The notes below the pieces were generated by a model. It saw nothing but the letters and a program-made list of their open reading frames with translations, was not told the DNA's origin and did not search any database. This document shows, piece after piece, positions 1 through 7,989 of a stretch of DNA of 51,676 bases. Source of the DNA: Streptomyces rochei (lineage in GTDB: Bacteria > Actinomycetota > Actinomycetes > Streptomycetales > Streptomycetaceae); assembly GCA_002155895.1 (NCBI GenBank), contig MUMD01000207.1:1-51676 (forward strand). The letters are read 5' to 3'. The translations under genes were made by a program, and so were the position numbers. Position 1 is the stretch's first letter, and each line of letters starts with the position of its first letter.

Positions 1-102
1 ACGAACGGACGACCACGAACGAACGGACGACCACGAACGAACGGACGCCCACGAACGAAGGACGCCCACGAACGAACGACACGAACGGACGACCACGAGT
101 GA
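1..102. repeat. 18-bp direct tandem repeat, about five copies
   Basis: The unit ACGGACGACCACGAACGA occurs head to tail from position 5, exact at 5-22 and 23-40, then with single changes at 41-58, as a 17-bp version at 59-75, and as a diverged copy near 85-101. The array continues off the left window edge. It lies upstream of the DUF4244 gene and contains no convincing start signal. It may be a noncoding minisatellite or the 3' coding end of an upstream gene outside the window. Confidence 0.85.
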
Positions 103-161
103 GCGACCAGTGGTGAACGAACCGCTGGTGCACAACGACAGCGAATCTTACGGGGGTTGAG

Positions 162-389
162 ATGTATCAGGTGGTGCGGGCACGGTTGGGTGCCCTGATG
201 CGTGCGGTGGGTGCGGCACGACGCCGACGGGCCGCGGGGCGGGACTCGGGCATGGTGACGTCCGAGTACGCGATGGGAATCGTCGCGGCGGTGGCGTTCG
301 CGGTGGTCCTGTACAAGGTGGTGACGAGCGGGGCGGTCAGCGCCGAACTGCAGGGCATCGTGAAGCGGGCCCTCGATGCGCGGATGTGA
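162..389 (+). CDS. DUF4244 small membrane protein of Tad/Flp-like cluster
   Basis: A 75-residue protein with an Arg-rich N-terminal half (residues 7-26), then a short segment GMVTSEYA leading into one hydrophobic helix (about residues 35-55). This is the layout of the DUF4244 family, which sits in actinobacterial tad (tight adherence/Flp pilus) clusters and resembles a short Flp-type pilin with a cleavage region before the helix. Two TadE-like genes follow with overlapping ends, supporting one operon. A pilin-like role in a surface or secretion apparatus is inference from context. The ATG at 162 follows a G-rich stretch at 151-155 that could serve as ribosome binding site. Confidence 0.8.
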   Translation: MYQVVRARLGALMRAVGAARRRRAAGRDSGMVTSEYAMGIVAAVAFAVVLYKVVTSGAVSAELQGIVKRALDARM

Positions 390-762
390 GCGGAGCCCGG
401 CGGTGCGGTCCCGTCGTTCGGACCGGGGCTTCGTGACGGCGGAGACCGCCGTGGTGCTGCCCGTGCTGGTGGCGTTCGTCATGACACTGGTGTGGGGGCT
501 CCTCCTGGTGGCCGCGCAGATCCAGTGCGTGGACGCGGCCCGGACGGGCGCCCGTGCGGCGGCCCGGCACGACCCCGCCGACGCGGTCGTGGAGGCCGCC
601 CGGGAGGCGGCACCCCGCGGCGCACGGGTCTCGGTCAGCCGGGAGGGCGACAGGTTCCGTGTGGTCGTGGTGGCCGAGCCGCCGGTGCTGCGCGGCCTGC
701 CCTTCGAGGTGCGGGAGGAGGCCGTGGCGTCGGTGGAGCGGGCGGCGGGAGGCGGGCCGTGA
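376..762 (+). CDS. TadE-like pilus assembly protein
   Basis: A 128-residue protein. After a basic N-terminus (residues 1-17) comes RGFVTAETAVVLPVLVAF, a TadE signature in which a Glu in the hydrophobic helix start marks a prepilin-like segment, then a helix to about residue 50 and a soluble tail. TadE proteins are minor pseudopilins of the tad system, anchored by the N-terminal helix. The ATG at 376 overlaps the preceding gene by 14 bp; an in-frame GTG at 403 is an alternative start. The stop overlaps the start of the next gene, indicating translational coupling. Confidence 0.8.
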   Translation: MRGCERSPAVRSRRSDRGFVTAETAVVLPVLVAFVMTLVWGLLLVAAQIQCVDAARTGARAAARHDPADAVVEAAREAAPRGARVSVSREGDRFRVVVVAEPPVLRGLPFEVREEAVASVERAAGGGP

Positions 763-1262
763 GGGCCCGGAAGGCGGGCGCCGACCAGGGCTCGGCCACT
801 GTCTGGAGCGTCGGCGCGGTCGCTGTTCTGTGCCTGGTGTTCGGTGTCGTGCTGGCCCTGGGCCAGGCGGTCGTGGCCCGGCACCGTGCGGCCGGCGGAG
901 CGGATCTGGCGGCGCTCGCGGCGGCGGAGCACTGGGCTCGGGGCGCTACGGCCGCCTGCGCCCGGGCGGAGCGGATCGCGGCGGCCCAGGAGACGCGGCT
1001 GGTCAGATGCGCGCTCACCGGCCAGGTCTCCGACGTGACGGTGGCTTCCGGTCGGGGGCCCTTCACCGCGGAGGTCAGGGCGAGGGCGGGCCCCGCGCCG
1101 GAGCGCCCTCCGGCGGGGGCCGTCCCGGAGGACGCCGCTTCCGCCGGGGCCGTCTGGGAGGGTGCCGCTTCCGCGGGGGCTCTCCCGGAGGGGGCCCTTC
1201 GAGCGGGTGCTGCTGCGGAAGGGGCTGCTGCGGAGGGTGCCGTTGCGAAGAGGGCGCCTTGA
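759..1262 (+). CDS. Rv3654c-family TadE-like protein with low-complexity tail
   Basis: A 167-residue protein starting at GTG 759, overlapping the previous stop codon by GTGA coupling. Residues 1-60 match the Rv3654c/TadE-like family: a short basic leader, DQGSATVWSVGAV, a transmembrane helix, and the family hallmark GGADLAALAAAEH just after it. From about residue 108 the protein turns into an Ala/Gly/Glu repeat encoded by roughly 30-bp imperfect DNA repeats (1087-1258). The membrane-anchored pilus or secretion role is inferred from family and operon. The tail is unusual; an earlier stop could have been lost, so the native C-terminus is uncertain. Confidence 0.75.
   Translation: MRARKAGADQGSATVWSVGAVAVLCLVFGVVLALGQAVVARHRAAGGADLAALAAAEHWARGATAACARAERIAAAQETRLVRCALTGQVSDVTVASGRGPFTAEVRARAGPAPERPPAGAVPEDAASAGAVWEGAASAGALPEGALRAGAAAEGAAAEGAVAKRAP
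1087..1258 (+). repeat. degenerate ~30-bp repeats encoding Ala/Gly/Glu tail
   Basis: Successive blocks encode variants of PEDAASAGAV, WEGAASAGAL and PEGALRAGAA, giving about four to five imperfect 30-bp units within the end of the TadE-like gene. The in-frame period suggests expansion by slippage. Confidence 0.6.
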
Positions 1263-1506
1263 GCGGGTGCTCCCCCCGCTCGGCGGGCGCTCCCCGGGGC
1301 ACGCTGCCCGGGTGGACGCTGCCCTGGTGGGCTCGGCCTTGGTGGGCTCGGCCTTGGTGGGCTCCGCCCGGTGCGGCGGCCGTCGGCGGCGCCCCGGCCG
1401 CCCGCCTTCCGTACGACTGTCGTTCCGCCCGCGAACCGGCTGTGCCCCCTCCCGGCTGCCCCGGCTGTGCTCCCCTCGGCTAGCCCCTTCGGCCAGCCCT
1501 CTTCGG
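1263..1506. repeat. low-complexity repeats between convergent genes
   Basis: This stretch lies between the convergent TadE-like and helicase genes. It contains a 15-bp unit GGTGGGCTCGGCCTT repeated about three times at roughly 1325-1366 and a second repeat family around CTTCGGCTAGCCCC near 1477-1515. No independent gene is supported; the ORFs here have the composition of frame shadows. Confidence 0.6.
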
Positions 1507-4056
1507 CTAGCCCCGCTGTGCTCTTCCCTGCGACCCTTCCTGCGCTGCCCCGGCCGCCCCGGCGCCGCTCCCCTCCCGGCCCTCGGCTGAGTCCCGCTCC
1601 GAGTCCTCTTGCGGGGCTCCCCGCAGCAGCTCCGTGAGCAGGCGTACGGCGCCCCGTTTGTGCAGCGGGTCGTTGCCGTTGCCGCACTTGGGGGACTGGA
1701 TGCAGGAGGGGCAGCCGGCGTCGCACTCGCAGGAGGCGATGGCCTCCCGGGTGGCGGTGAGCCAGGCGCGCGCCGTGTGGAAGGCGCGCTCGGCGAAGCC
1801 GGCCCCGCCGGGGTGGCCGTCGTACACGAAGACGGTCGGCAGCAGCGTGTCGGGGTGGAGGGGGACGGAGACGCCGCCGATGTCCCAGCGGTCGCAGGTC
1901 GCGAAGAGGGGCAGCATGCCGATCGAGGCGTGCTCGGCGGCGTGCAGGGCCCCGCCGAGGATCTCCGGGTTGATCCGGGCCGCGTCCAGCTGGTCCTCGG
2001 TGACCGTCCACCACACCGCCCGCGTGCGCAGCGTCCGCGGCGGCAGGTCGAGCTTCGTCTCGCCCAGGACCTCGCCGGTGATCAGACGCCGGCGCAGGAA
2101 GGAGACCACTTGGTTGGTGACCTCGACCGAGCCGTAGCACAGGCGCCCGTCGCCCCAGGGGATCTCGGTGTCGGTCTCCAGGACGGAGATCGCCGTCGTG
2201 TCGCGGGCGACCGTCGAGTACGTCGGCGTCGCCTGCTCGACCAGCGCGACGGAGTCCTCCAGGTCCAGCGAACGCACGAGATAGGTACGGCCCTGGTGGA
2301 GGTGGACCGCGCCCTCGTGGACCGTCGTGTGCGCGGCGCCGGCGTCCACCGTGCCCAGCAGCCGGCCCGTTTCGGCCTCGACGACCTGCACCGGCCGTCC
2401 GCCCTCGCCGCGGATGTCGGTCAGGTCGGCGGCCCGCTCCCGGCGTGTCCAGTGCCAGGCCCGGGTCCGGCGGCGCAGCAGCTTCGCCGCCTCCAGCTGG
2501 GGGAGCAGTTCCTCGCAGGCGGGTCCGAAGAGGGGCAGGTCCTCCTCGGTCAGCGGAAGCTCGGCCGCCGCCGCGCAGAGGTGGGGCGCGAGGACGTACG
2601 GGTTGTCCGGATCGAGGACCGTGGACTCCACGGGCTGGTCGAACAGGGCCTCCGGATGGTGGACCAGGAAGGTGTCCAGCGGGTCGTCGCGCGCGACCAG
2701 CACCGCCAGCGCCCCCTGCCCGGACCGTCCCGCCCGGCCCGCCTGCTGCCACAGCGAAGCCCGGGTGCCCGGATAGCCGGCGATCACCACGGCGTCCAGA
2801 CCGGAGATGTCGAGGCCGAGTTCGAGGGCGTTGGTCGCGGCGAGGCCGAGGAGTTCACCCGAGTGGAGGGCACGTTCCAGCGCGCGGCGCTCCTCGGGGA
2901 GGTAGCCGCCGCGATAGGCCGCCACCCGCCCGGCGAGCGAGCGGTCGACCTCGGCCAGCCGTTCCTGCGCGATCACGGAGATCAGCTCCGCGCCGCGCCG
3001 GGAGCGCACGAAGGTGATCGAGCGCATCCCCTGCACGGTGAGGTCGGTGAGCAGGTCGGCGGCCTCTGCGGTGGCCGTGCGGCGGACCGGCGCGCCCTTC
3101 TCGCCCTCCAGTTCGGTCAGCGGCGGCTCCCAGAGCGCGAACACCAGTTCACCGCGGGGTGAGGCGTCGTCGGCGACCTCGACCACCGGCAGTCCGGTGA
3201 GCCGGCGGGCGGCCACCGCGGGTTCGGCTGCGGTCGCGGAGGCGAGCAGGAACACCGGCGACGCGCCGTATCGCGCGCACAGTCTGCGCAGTCTTCGCAG
3301 CACCTGGGCGACGTGGGAGCCGAAGACCCCGCGATAGGTGTGGCACTCGTCGACGACGACGTATTTCAGCGCCTTCAGGAAGGAGGACCAGCGGGGGTGG
3401 GAGGGCAGGATGCCGCGGTGCAGCATGTCCGGGTTGGTCAGCACGTAGGTGCCGTACTGGCGGATCCACTCGCGCTCCTCGAACGGCGTGTCGCCGTCGT
3501 ACACCGCCGCTCGAACGGACGTGCCGAGAGGTTGTGAAAGTTCCTTCACGGATCGGCACTGATCGGCCGCCAGAGCCTTCGTGGGAGCGAGGTACAGGGC
3601 GGTGGCACCGCGCCCGTTCGGGGCCTCGGAGCCGTCCAGCAGCGTCGAGAGCACCGGCACCAGATAGGCCAGGGACTTGCCGGAGGCGGTGCCGGTGGCG
3701 ACGACCACCGAGTCGCCGTCTAGGGCGTGCTCGGCGGCGCGTGCCTGGTGGGCCCAGGGATGTTCGATTCCCGCCGCGCGCACGGCCGCGACGACCTCCG
3801 GGCGAATCCGCTCCGGCCAGACGGCATGACGACCCGCACGCGGGGGCAAGTGCTCCGTATGAGTGATGCGCGCAGCCCGGCTCGGTCCCGCGGCGAGCCG
3901 GTGCAGGACCGCGCCCGGTTCCGGCCGGGAGCCGGGCTCCGCCGGGGGTCTATCGGGTCGGTGATTGTTGGCCATCGGCACCGAGTCTGTCACTGGCGTG
4001 ACGGACAATGGGACCAAGGCGTCGTGCACGCCTGCCGGTAAGTGATTGAATGCCAT
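1507..4056 (-). CDS. DEAD/DEAH-box helicase with DUF1998 zinc-binding C-terminus
   Basis: An 849-residue superfamily 2 helicase of the YprA/MrfA-like type. Visible motifs: Walker A GTASGKS near residue 122, Walker B DECH in VVDECHTY, motif III SAT in LLASATAA, and motif VI QQAGRAGRSGQG. The C-terminal DUF1998 part holds a four-cysteine cluster (CECDAGCPSC plus a later Cys). B. subtilis MrfA, a member of this family, acts in mitomycin C repair; a DNA repair role here is inference. It is divergent from bldG. The ATG at 4056 gives the full length but lacks a clear Shine-Dalgarno; an in-frame ATG at 3975 (MANNHRPD) is an alternative. Confidence 0.9.
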   Translation of the reverse strand: MAFNHLPAGVHDALVPLSVTPVTDSVPMANNHRPDRPPAEPGSRPEPGAVLHRLAAGPSRAARITHTEHLPPRAGRHAVWPERIRPEVVAAVRAAGIEHPWAHQARAAEHALDGDSVVVATGTASGKSLAYLVPVLSTLLDGSEAPNGRGATALYLAPTKALAADQCRSVKELSQPLGTSVRAAVYDGDTPFEEREWIRQYGTYVLTNPDMLHRGILPSHPRWSSFLKALKYVVVDECHTYRGVFGSHVAQVLRRLRRLCARYGASPVFLLASATAAEPAVAARRLTGLPVVEVADDASPRGELVFALWEPPLTELEGEKGAPVRRTATAEAADLLTDLTVQGMRSITFVRSRRGAELISVIAQERLAEVDRSLAGRVAAYRGGYLPEERRALERALHSGELLGLAATNALELGLDISGLDAVVIAGYPGTRASLWQQAGRAGRSGQGALAVLVARDDPLDTFLVHHPEALFDQPVESTVLDPDNPYVLAPHLCAAAAELPLTEEDLPLFGPACEELLPQLEAAKLLRRRTRAWHWTRRERAADLTDIRGEGGRPVQVVEAETGRLLGTVDAGAAHTTVHEGAVHLHQGRTYLVRSLDLEDSVALVEQATPTYSTVARDTTAISVLETDTEIPWGDGRLCYGSVEVTNQVVSFLRRRLITGEVLGETKLDLPPRTLRTRAVWWTVTEDQLDAARINPEILGGALHAAEHASIGMLPLFATCDRWDIGGVSVPLHPDTLLPTVFVYDGHPGGAGFAERAFHTARAWLTATREAIASCECDAGCPSCIQSPKCGNGNDPLHKRGAVRLLTELLRGAPQEDSERDSAEGREGSGAGAAGAAQEGSQGRAQRG

Positions 4057-4138
4057 CGCGGCTGGCGAACCGTCCTGGGGGCTTCAAGCCGAGGTGTCCC
4101 GAGGGACGACCGCTCGATAGCAAGGTGCTGGAGGATCC

Positions 4139-4480
4139 GTGGACCTGTCCCTGTCGACCCGTACCGTCGGCGATCGTACGGTCGTCGAGGTCGGTGGCGA
4201 AATTGACGTATACACCGCGCCCAAGCTGCGTGAGCAGCTGGTCGAGCTCGTGAACGACGGGAGTTTCCACCTCGTCGTCGACATGGAGGGCGTGGACTTC
4301 CTCGACTCCACCGGGCTCGGCGTGCTGGTCGGCGGCCTGAAGCGTGTGCGTGCCCACGAGGGCTCGCTGCGCCTGGTCTGCAACCAGGAGCGCATTCTCA
4401 AGATCTTCCGTATCACCGGCCTCACCAAGGTGTTCCCGATTCACACCTCGGTCGAGGAAGCGGTGGCGGCCACCGACTGA
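4139..4480 (+). CDS. bldG: BldG, STAS-domain anti-sigma factor antagonist
   Basis: A 113-residue STAS-domain protein. The conserved phosphorylation site is Ser57 in FLDSTGLG, which matches the numbering known for S. coelicolor BldG. In that organism BldG is needed for aerial mycelium and antibiotic production, is controlled by reversible phosphorylation, and acts on partner anti-sigma factors. Start is GTG 4139 preceded by GGAGGA. The downstream ATPase gene lies 109 bp away across two hairpins, consistent with the mono- and polycistronic bldG transcripts reported in S. coelicolor. Identification rests on sequence and on the conserved gene pair. Confidence 0.95.
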
Positions 4481-4488
4481 CGACCGGT

Positions 4489-4554
4489 CCCGGGCCTTCG
4501 GGCCCGGGGCGGCAGTAGAGAACGACGGAGGTCCGGGCTGTCGGCGGCCCGGAC
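4489..4554 (+). terminator. two intercistronic hairpins after bldG
   Basis: First hairpin: CCCGGGCC (4489-4496), UUCG tetraloop, GGCCCGGG (4501-4508). Second: GTCCGGGC (4531-4538), 8-nt loop, GCCCGGAC (4547-4554). Neither has a U-tract. They could partially terminate or stabilise bldG-only mRNA ahead of the next gene; that function is inferred. Confidence 0.6.
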
Positions 4555-4589
4555 CCCCGACAGCACGCCCGTAGTTCAAAGGGGGATGC

Positions 4590-5021
4590 ATGGCCACCGT
4601 CGAACTCCGCTTCAGCGCGCTGCCCGAGCATGTCCGCACCGCCCGTCTGGTGGCGGCCGCGGTGGCACGCAGGGCCGGAGTGGACGAGGCCGTCCTCGAC
4701 GAGGTCAGGCTGGCCGTCGGTGAGGCGTGCACCCGGGCCGTGGGCCTGCATCAGCACGTCGGCATCACGGCGCCCGTCAAGGTGTCGCTGATCGAGGAGG
4801 AGAAGCAGTTCTCCATCGAGGTCGGCGACGAGGCGCCGCACGCGCCTTCCGGGGCCGGGGCCCCGGGGAGCGCCGTCGACGACGCGGAGGCCGAGGAGGA
4901 CGAGATGGGCCTCGCGGTCATCAGCGGACTCGTCGACGACGTGGAGGTCACGGCCGGCGAGGACGGCGGACTCATCCGCATGACCTGGCCGACGGCCCCG
5001 GCGGTGCTGCCGCAGGTCTGA
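4590..5021 (+). CDS. RsbW/SpoIIAB-like ATPase, probable anti-sigma partner of BldG
   Basis: A 143-residue GHKL-fold protein that corresponds by position to the orf3 anti-sigma factor gene next to bldG in S. coelicolor. The N-box region reads VGEACTRAV, with Arg where RsbW/SpoIIAB have the Mg-binding Asn. The G1 region (VGDEAPHAP) lacks the DxGxG pattern. The G2-like GLAVISGLVDDVEV is recognisable. A Gly/Ala/Asp/Glu-rich insertion (about residues 85-108) replaces a compact ATP lid. It likely binds BldG and/or a sigma factor, but kinase activity looks doubtful from these residues. Start ATG 4590 follows AAAGGGGG. It is followed by a strong terminator. Confidence 0.85.
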   Translation: MATVELRFSALPEHVRTARLVAAAVARRAGVDEAVLDEVRLAVGEACTRAVGLHQHVGITAPVKVSLIEEEKQFSIEVGDEAPHAPSGAGAPGSAVDDAEAEEDEMGLAVISGLVDDVEVTAGEDGGLIRMTWPTAPAVLPQV

Positions 5022-5037
5022 CCCACCCCGTTTCACC

Positions 5038-5066
5038 CGAAGGGCCCCACCCGGTGGGGCCCTTCG
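5038..5066 (+). terminator. terminator of bldG operon
   Basis: A perfect 13-bp stem (5038-5050 with 5054-5066) and a 3-nt loop lie 17 nt after the stop codon of the anti-sigma gene. There is no long U-tract, as is usual in Streptomyces. Confidence 0.85.
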
Positions 5067-5359
5067 CCGTGTGCGCGCATAGATTGGTTCCGTGCGGGAT
5101 CCACGTGAATTCATTCACGATCAACGCCGCGAAAACGGTCGCGAATCGGACCACCGGAATTGATCACGAATGGATCACCGGAATCGGTCGCGAACGGATC
5201 ACGGGACGGATCTCGCAATAATGCCGGAGGGGCATTACTACTTCCGGCCTCCGTGTGGTTGACACGGTAATTCTATTTGTCGTGCACTGTTTTGATCGGG
5301 TTCCGGTACCTACAATCCCGTCCACATCTTGAGCTCAGCCCAAGCGTCAAGGAGGACGA
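5067..5359 (+). promoter_or_regulatory. repeat-rich leader/promoter region of hppA
   Basis: About 290 bp without a gene. Between about 5131 and 5205 the motifs GGATCACCGGAAT and CGGTCGCGAA(T/C)GG alternate in imperfect direct repeats. A 7-bp inverted repeat TAATGCC/GGCATTA (5219-5237, 5-nt loop) follows. A TTGACA (5259-5264) and a TACAAT (5311-5316) are promoter-like, but they are not at mutual 17-bp spacing, so they could belong to different promoters. The long leader suggests regulated expression of the pyrophosphatase. Confidence 0.45.
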
Positions 5360-7765
5360 ATGGCGGAGCTTTCCACCCCTCTTCGGTCGGGCGATCCCTT
5401 CCCCCTCGCGGCCGCCGTGCTGACCGACGGAAACCGCGTCCTGGTCGCGGTCATCGCGGTCGTGGCACTGGCCGCGCTGGTGCTCGCGGGCATCCTGGTG
5501 CGCCAGGTGCTCGCGGCGGGCGAGGGAACCGACAGCATGAAGAAGATCGCGGCGGCCGTCCAGGAAGGCGCCAACGCCTATCTGGCCAGGCAGTTGCGCA
5601 CGCTCGGCGTATTCGCCGTCGTCGTGTTCTTCCTTCTCATGCTGCTGCCCGCGGACGACTGGAATCAACGTGCCGGGCGATCGATCTTCTTCCTGATCGG
5701 CGCGGCGTTCTCGGCGGCCACCGGCTATATCGGCATGTGGCTCGCGGTGCGCAGCAATGTGCGTGTCGCCGCGGCGGCGCGGGAGGCGACACCGGCACCG
5801 GGTGAACCGGAAAAGGATCTCACCGAGGTCTCGCACAAGGCGACGAAGATCGCTTTCCGTACGGGCGGCGTGGTCGGCATGTTCACGGTGGGGCTCGGCC
5901 TGCTGGGCGCCTGCTGTGTGGTGCTGGTCTACGCGGCCGACGCGCCGAAGGTCCTGGAGGGCTTCGGTCTCGGCGCCGCGCTGATCGCGATGTTCATGCG
6001 GGTCGGCGGCGGCATCTTCACCAAGGCCGCCGACGTCGGCGCCGACCTCGTCGGCAAGGTCGAGCAGGGCATCCCGGAGGACGACCCGCGCAACGCCGCG
6101 ACCATCGCCGACAACGTGGGCGACAACGTCGGCGACTGCGCGGGCATGGCGGCCGACCTCTTCGAGTCGTACGCCGTGACCCTGGTCGCCGCGCTGATCC
6201 TCGGCAAGGTGGCCTTCGGCGACGCCGGCCTGGCCTTCCCGCTGCTGGTGCCGGCGATCGGCGTGATCACCGCCATGATCGGCATCTTCGCGGTGGCACC
6301 CCGGCGGTCCGACCGCAGCGGCATGAGCGCGATCAACCGGGGATTCTTCGTCTCTGCCGTGATCTCGCTGGTGCTGGTGGCGGTGGCCGTCTTCGTCTAC
6401 CTGCCCGGGAAGTACTCGGAGCTGGACGGCGTCACCGACGCGGCGATCGCGGGCCGGGACGGCGACCCGCGCGTCCTGGCGCTCGTCGCGGTGGCCGTCG
6501 GCATCGTGCTCGCCGCCCTGATCCAGCAGCTCACCGGTTACTTCACCGAGACCACCCGACGCCCCGTCAGGGACATCGGCAAGACCTCGCTGACGGGCCC
6601 CGCGACCGTCGTCCTCGCCGGCATCTCGATCGGGCTCGAGTCCGCCGTCTACACCGCCCTGCTGATCGGCCTCGGCGTCTACGGGGCGTTCCTGCTCGGC
6701 GGCACGTCCATCATGCTGGCGCTCTTCGCGGTGGCGCTGGCCGGTACCGGTCTGCTCACCACGGTCGGTGTCATCGTCGCCATGGACACCTTCGGGCCGG
6801 TCTCCGACAACGCGCAGGGCATCGCCGAGATGTCCGGTGACGTCGAGGGCGCCGGTGCCCAGGTCCTCACGGACCTGGACGCGGTCGGCAACACCACCAA
6901 GGCCATCACCAAGGGCATCGCCATCGCCACGGCCGTCCTCGCGGCGGCGGCCCTCTTCGGGTCGTACCGCGACGCCATCACCACCGGCGCCGCGGACGTG
7001 GGCGAGAAACTCAGCGGCGAGGGCGCGCCGATGAGCCTGATGATGGACATCTCGCAGCCCAACAACCTCGTCGGGCTCATCGCGGGCGCGGCGGTCGTCT
7101 TCCTCTTCTCGGGGCTGGCGATCAACGCGGTGTCGCGGTCGGCGGGCGCGGTCGTCTTCGAGGTGCGGCGCCAGTTCCGGGAGAAGCCCGGAATCATGGA
7201 CCACAGCGAGAAACCCGAGTACGGCAAGGTCGTCGACATTTGCACCCGGGACGCCCTGCGGGAACTCGCCACGCCCGGACTGCTCGCCGTGATGGCACCC
7301 ATCTTCATCGGGTTCACGCTCGGCGTGGGCGCGCTCGGCGCGTTCCTGGCCGGCGCGATCGGCGCGGGCACCCTGATGGCGGTCTTCCTCGCCAACTCCG
7401 GTGGCGCCTGGGACAACGCCAAGAAGCTCGTCGAGGACGGCCACCACGGCGGCAAGGGCAGCGAGGCGCACGCCGCCACCGTCATCGGCGACACGGTCGG
7501 CGACCCGTTCAAGGACACCGCCGGCCCGGCGATCAACCCGCTGCTGAAGGTGATGAACCTGGTGGCCCTGCTCATCGCGCCCGCGGTCATCAAGTTCTCC
7601 TACGGCGCCGACGAGAGCATCGCGGTGCGGGTGCTGATCGCCGTCGTCGCGTTCCTCGTCATCGCGGGCGCCGTCTACGTCTCCAAACGGCGCGGCATCG
7701 CCATGGGCGACGAGGACGACGCCGGTCGCGACCCCAAGTCGGCCGATCCCGCGGTGGTTTCGTAG
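5360..7765 (+). CDS. hppA: K+-independent membrane proton-pumping pyrophosphatase
   Basis: An 801-residue polytopic membrane protein with about 16 hydrophobic segments. It couples PPi hydrolysis to proton export across the cytoplasmic membrane. The substrate-binding signature DVGADLVGK is followed by the acidic loop PEDDPRNAA and DNVGDNVGDCAG; a second Asp-rich region lies in ATVIGDTVGDPFKDT. The sequence GNTTKA carries Lys at the position that makes the family potassium-independent (potassium-dependent members have GNTAA). Start ATG 5360 has the ribosome binding site GGAGG at 5351. A soluble pyrophosphatase (49782-50273) provides the energy-dissipating alternative in the same window. Confidence 0.97.
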   Translation: MAELSTPLRSGDPFPLAAAVLTDGNRVLVAVIAVVALAALVLAGILVRQVLAAGEGTDSMKKIAAAVQEGANAYLARQLRTLGVFAVVVFFLLMLLPADDWNQRAGRSIFFLIGAAFSAATGYIGMWLAVRSNVRVAAAAREATPAPGEPEKDLTEVSHKATKIAFRTGGVVGMFTVGLGLLGACCVVLVYAADAPKVLEGFGLGAALIAMFMRVGGGIFTKAADVGADLVGKVEQGIPEDDPRNAATIADNVGDNVGDCAGMAADLFESYAVTLVAALILGKVAFGDAGLAFPLLVPAIGVITAMIGIFAVAPRRSDRSGMSAINRGFFVSAVISLVLVAVAVFVYLPGKYSELDGVTDAAIAGRDGDPRVLALVAVAVGIVLAALIQQLTGYFTETTRRPVRDIGKTSLTGPATVVLAGISIGLESAVYTALLIGLGVYGAFLLGGTSIMLALFAVALAGTGLLTTVGVIVAMDTFGPVSDNAQGIAEMSGDVEGAGAQVLTDLDAVGNTTKAITKGIAIATAVLAAAALFGSYRDAITTGAADVGEKLSGEGAPMSLMMDISQPNNLVGLIAGAAVVFLFSGLAINAVSRSAGAVVFEVRRQFREKPGIMDHSEKPEYGKVVDICTRDALRELATPGLLAVMAPIFIGFTLGVGALGAFLAGAIGAGTLMAVFLANSGGAWDNAKKLVEDGHHGGKGSEAHAATVIGDTVGDPFKDTAGPAINPLLKVMNLVALLIAPAVIKFSYGADESIAVRVLIAVVAFLVIAGAVYVSKRRGIAMGDEDDAGRDPKSADPAVVS

Positions 7766-7805
7766 CCCCGGCCGTCGGATCACCGCGGAGCCGCGGCTCA
7801 AAGGG

Positions 7806-7841
7806 CGGGCGGACGGCGCGTGTTGACGCCTCGTCCGCCCG
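7806..7841 (+). terminator. hppA terminator hairpin
   Basis: Stem CGGGCGGACG (7806-7815) pairs with CGTCCGCCCG (7832-7841). Inner GCG/CGC pairs extend it. It lies 40 bp after the hppA stop codon. Confidence 0.75.
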
Positions 7842-7989
7842 TCCCGCGCGGCCGCGCATCGCTCACCGTGAGCCTTCTCTCTCTTGGTGCAAATGGCTTC
7901 AATACGTTCATAACGGATGTTCGTCCTGCGGGTGTCCTCCATCCGGCGTGTATGTTCCGGGGCCGAGAGCCATGGAAGGGACCAATCCG

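Noticed and set aside
1-102. Possible CRISPR array
   Set aside because: Units are contiguous 18-mers without unique spacers, and no cas genes are present.
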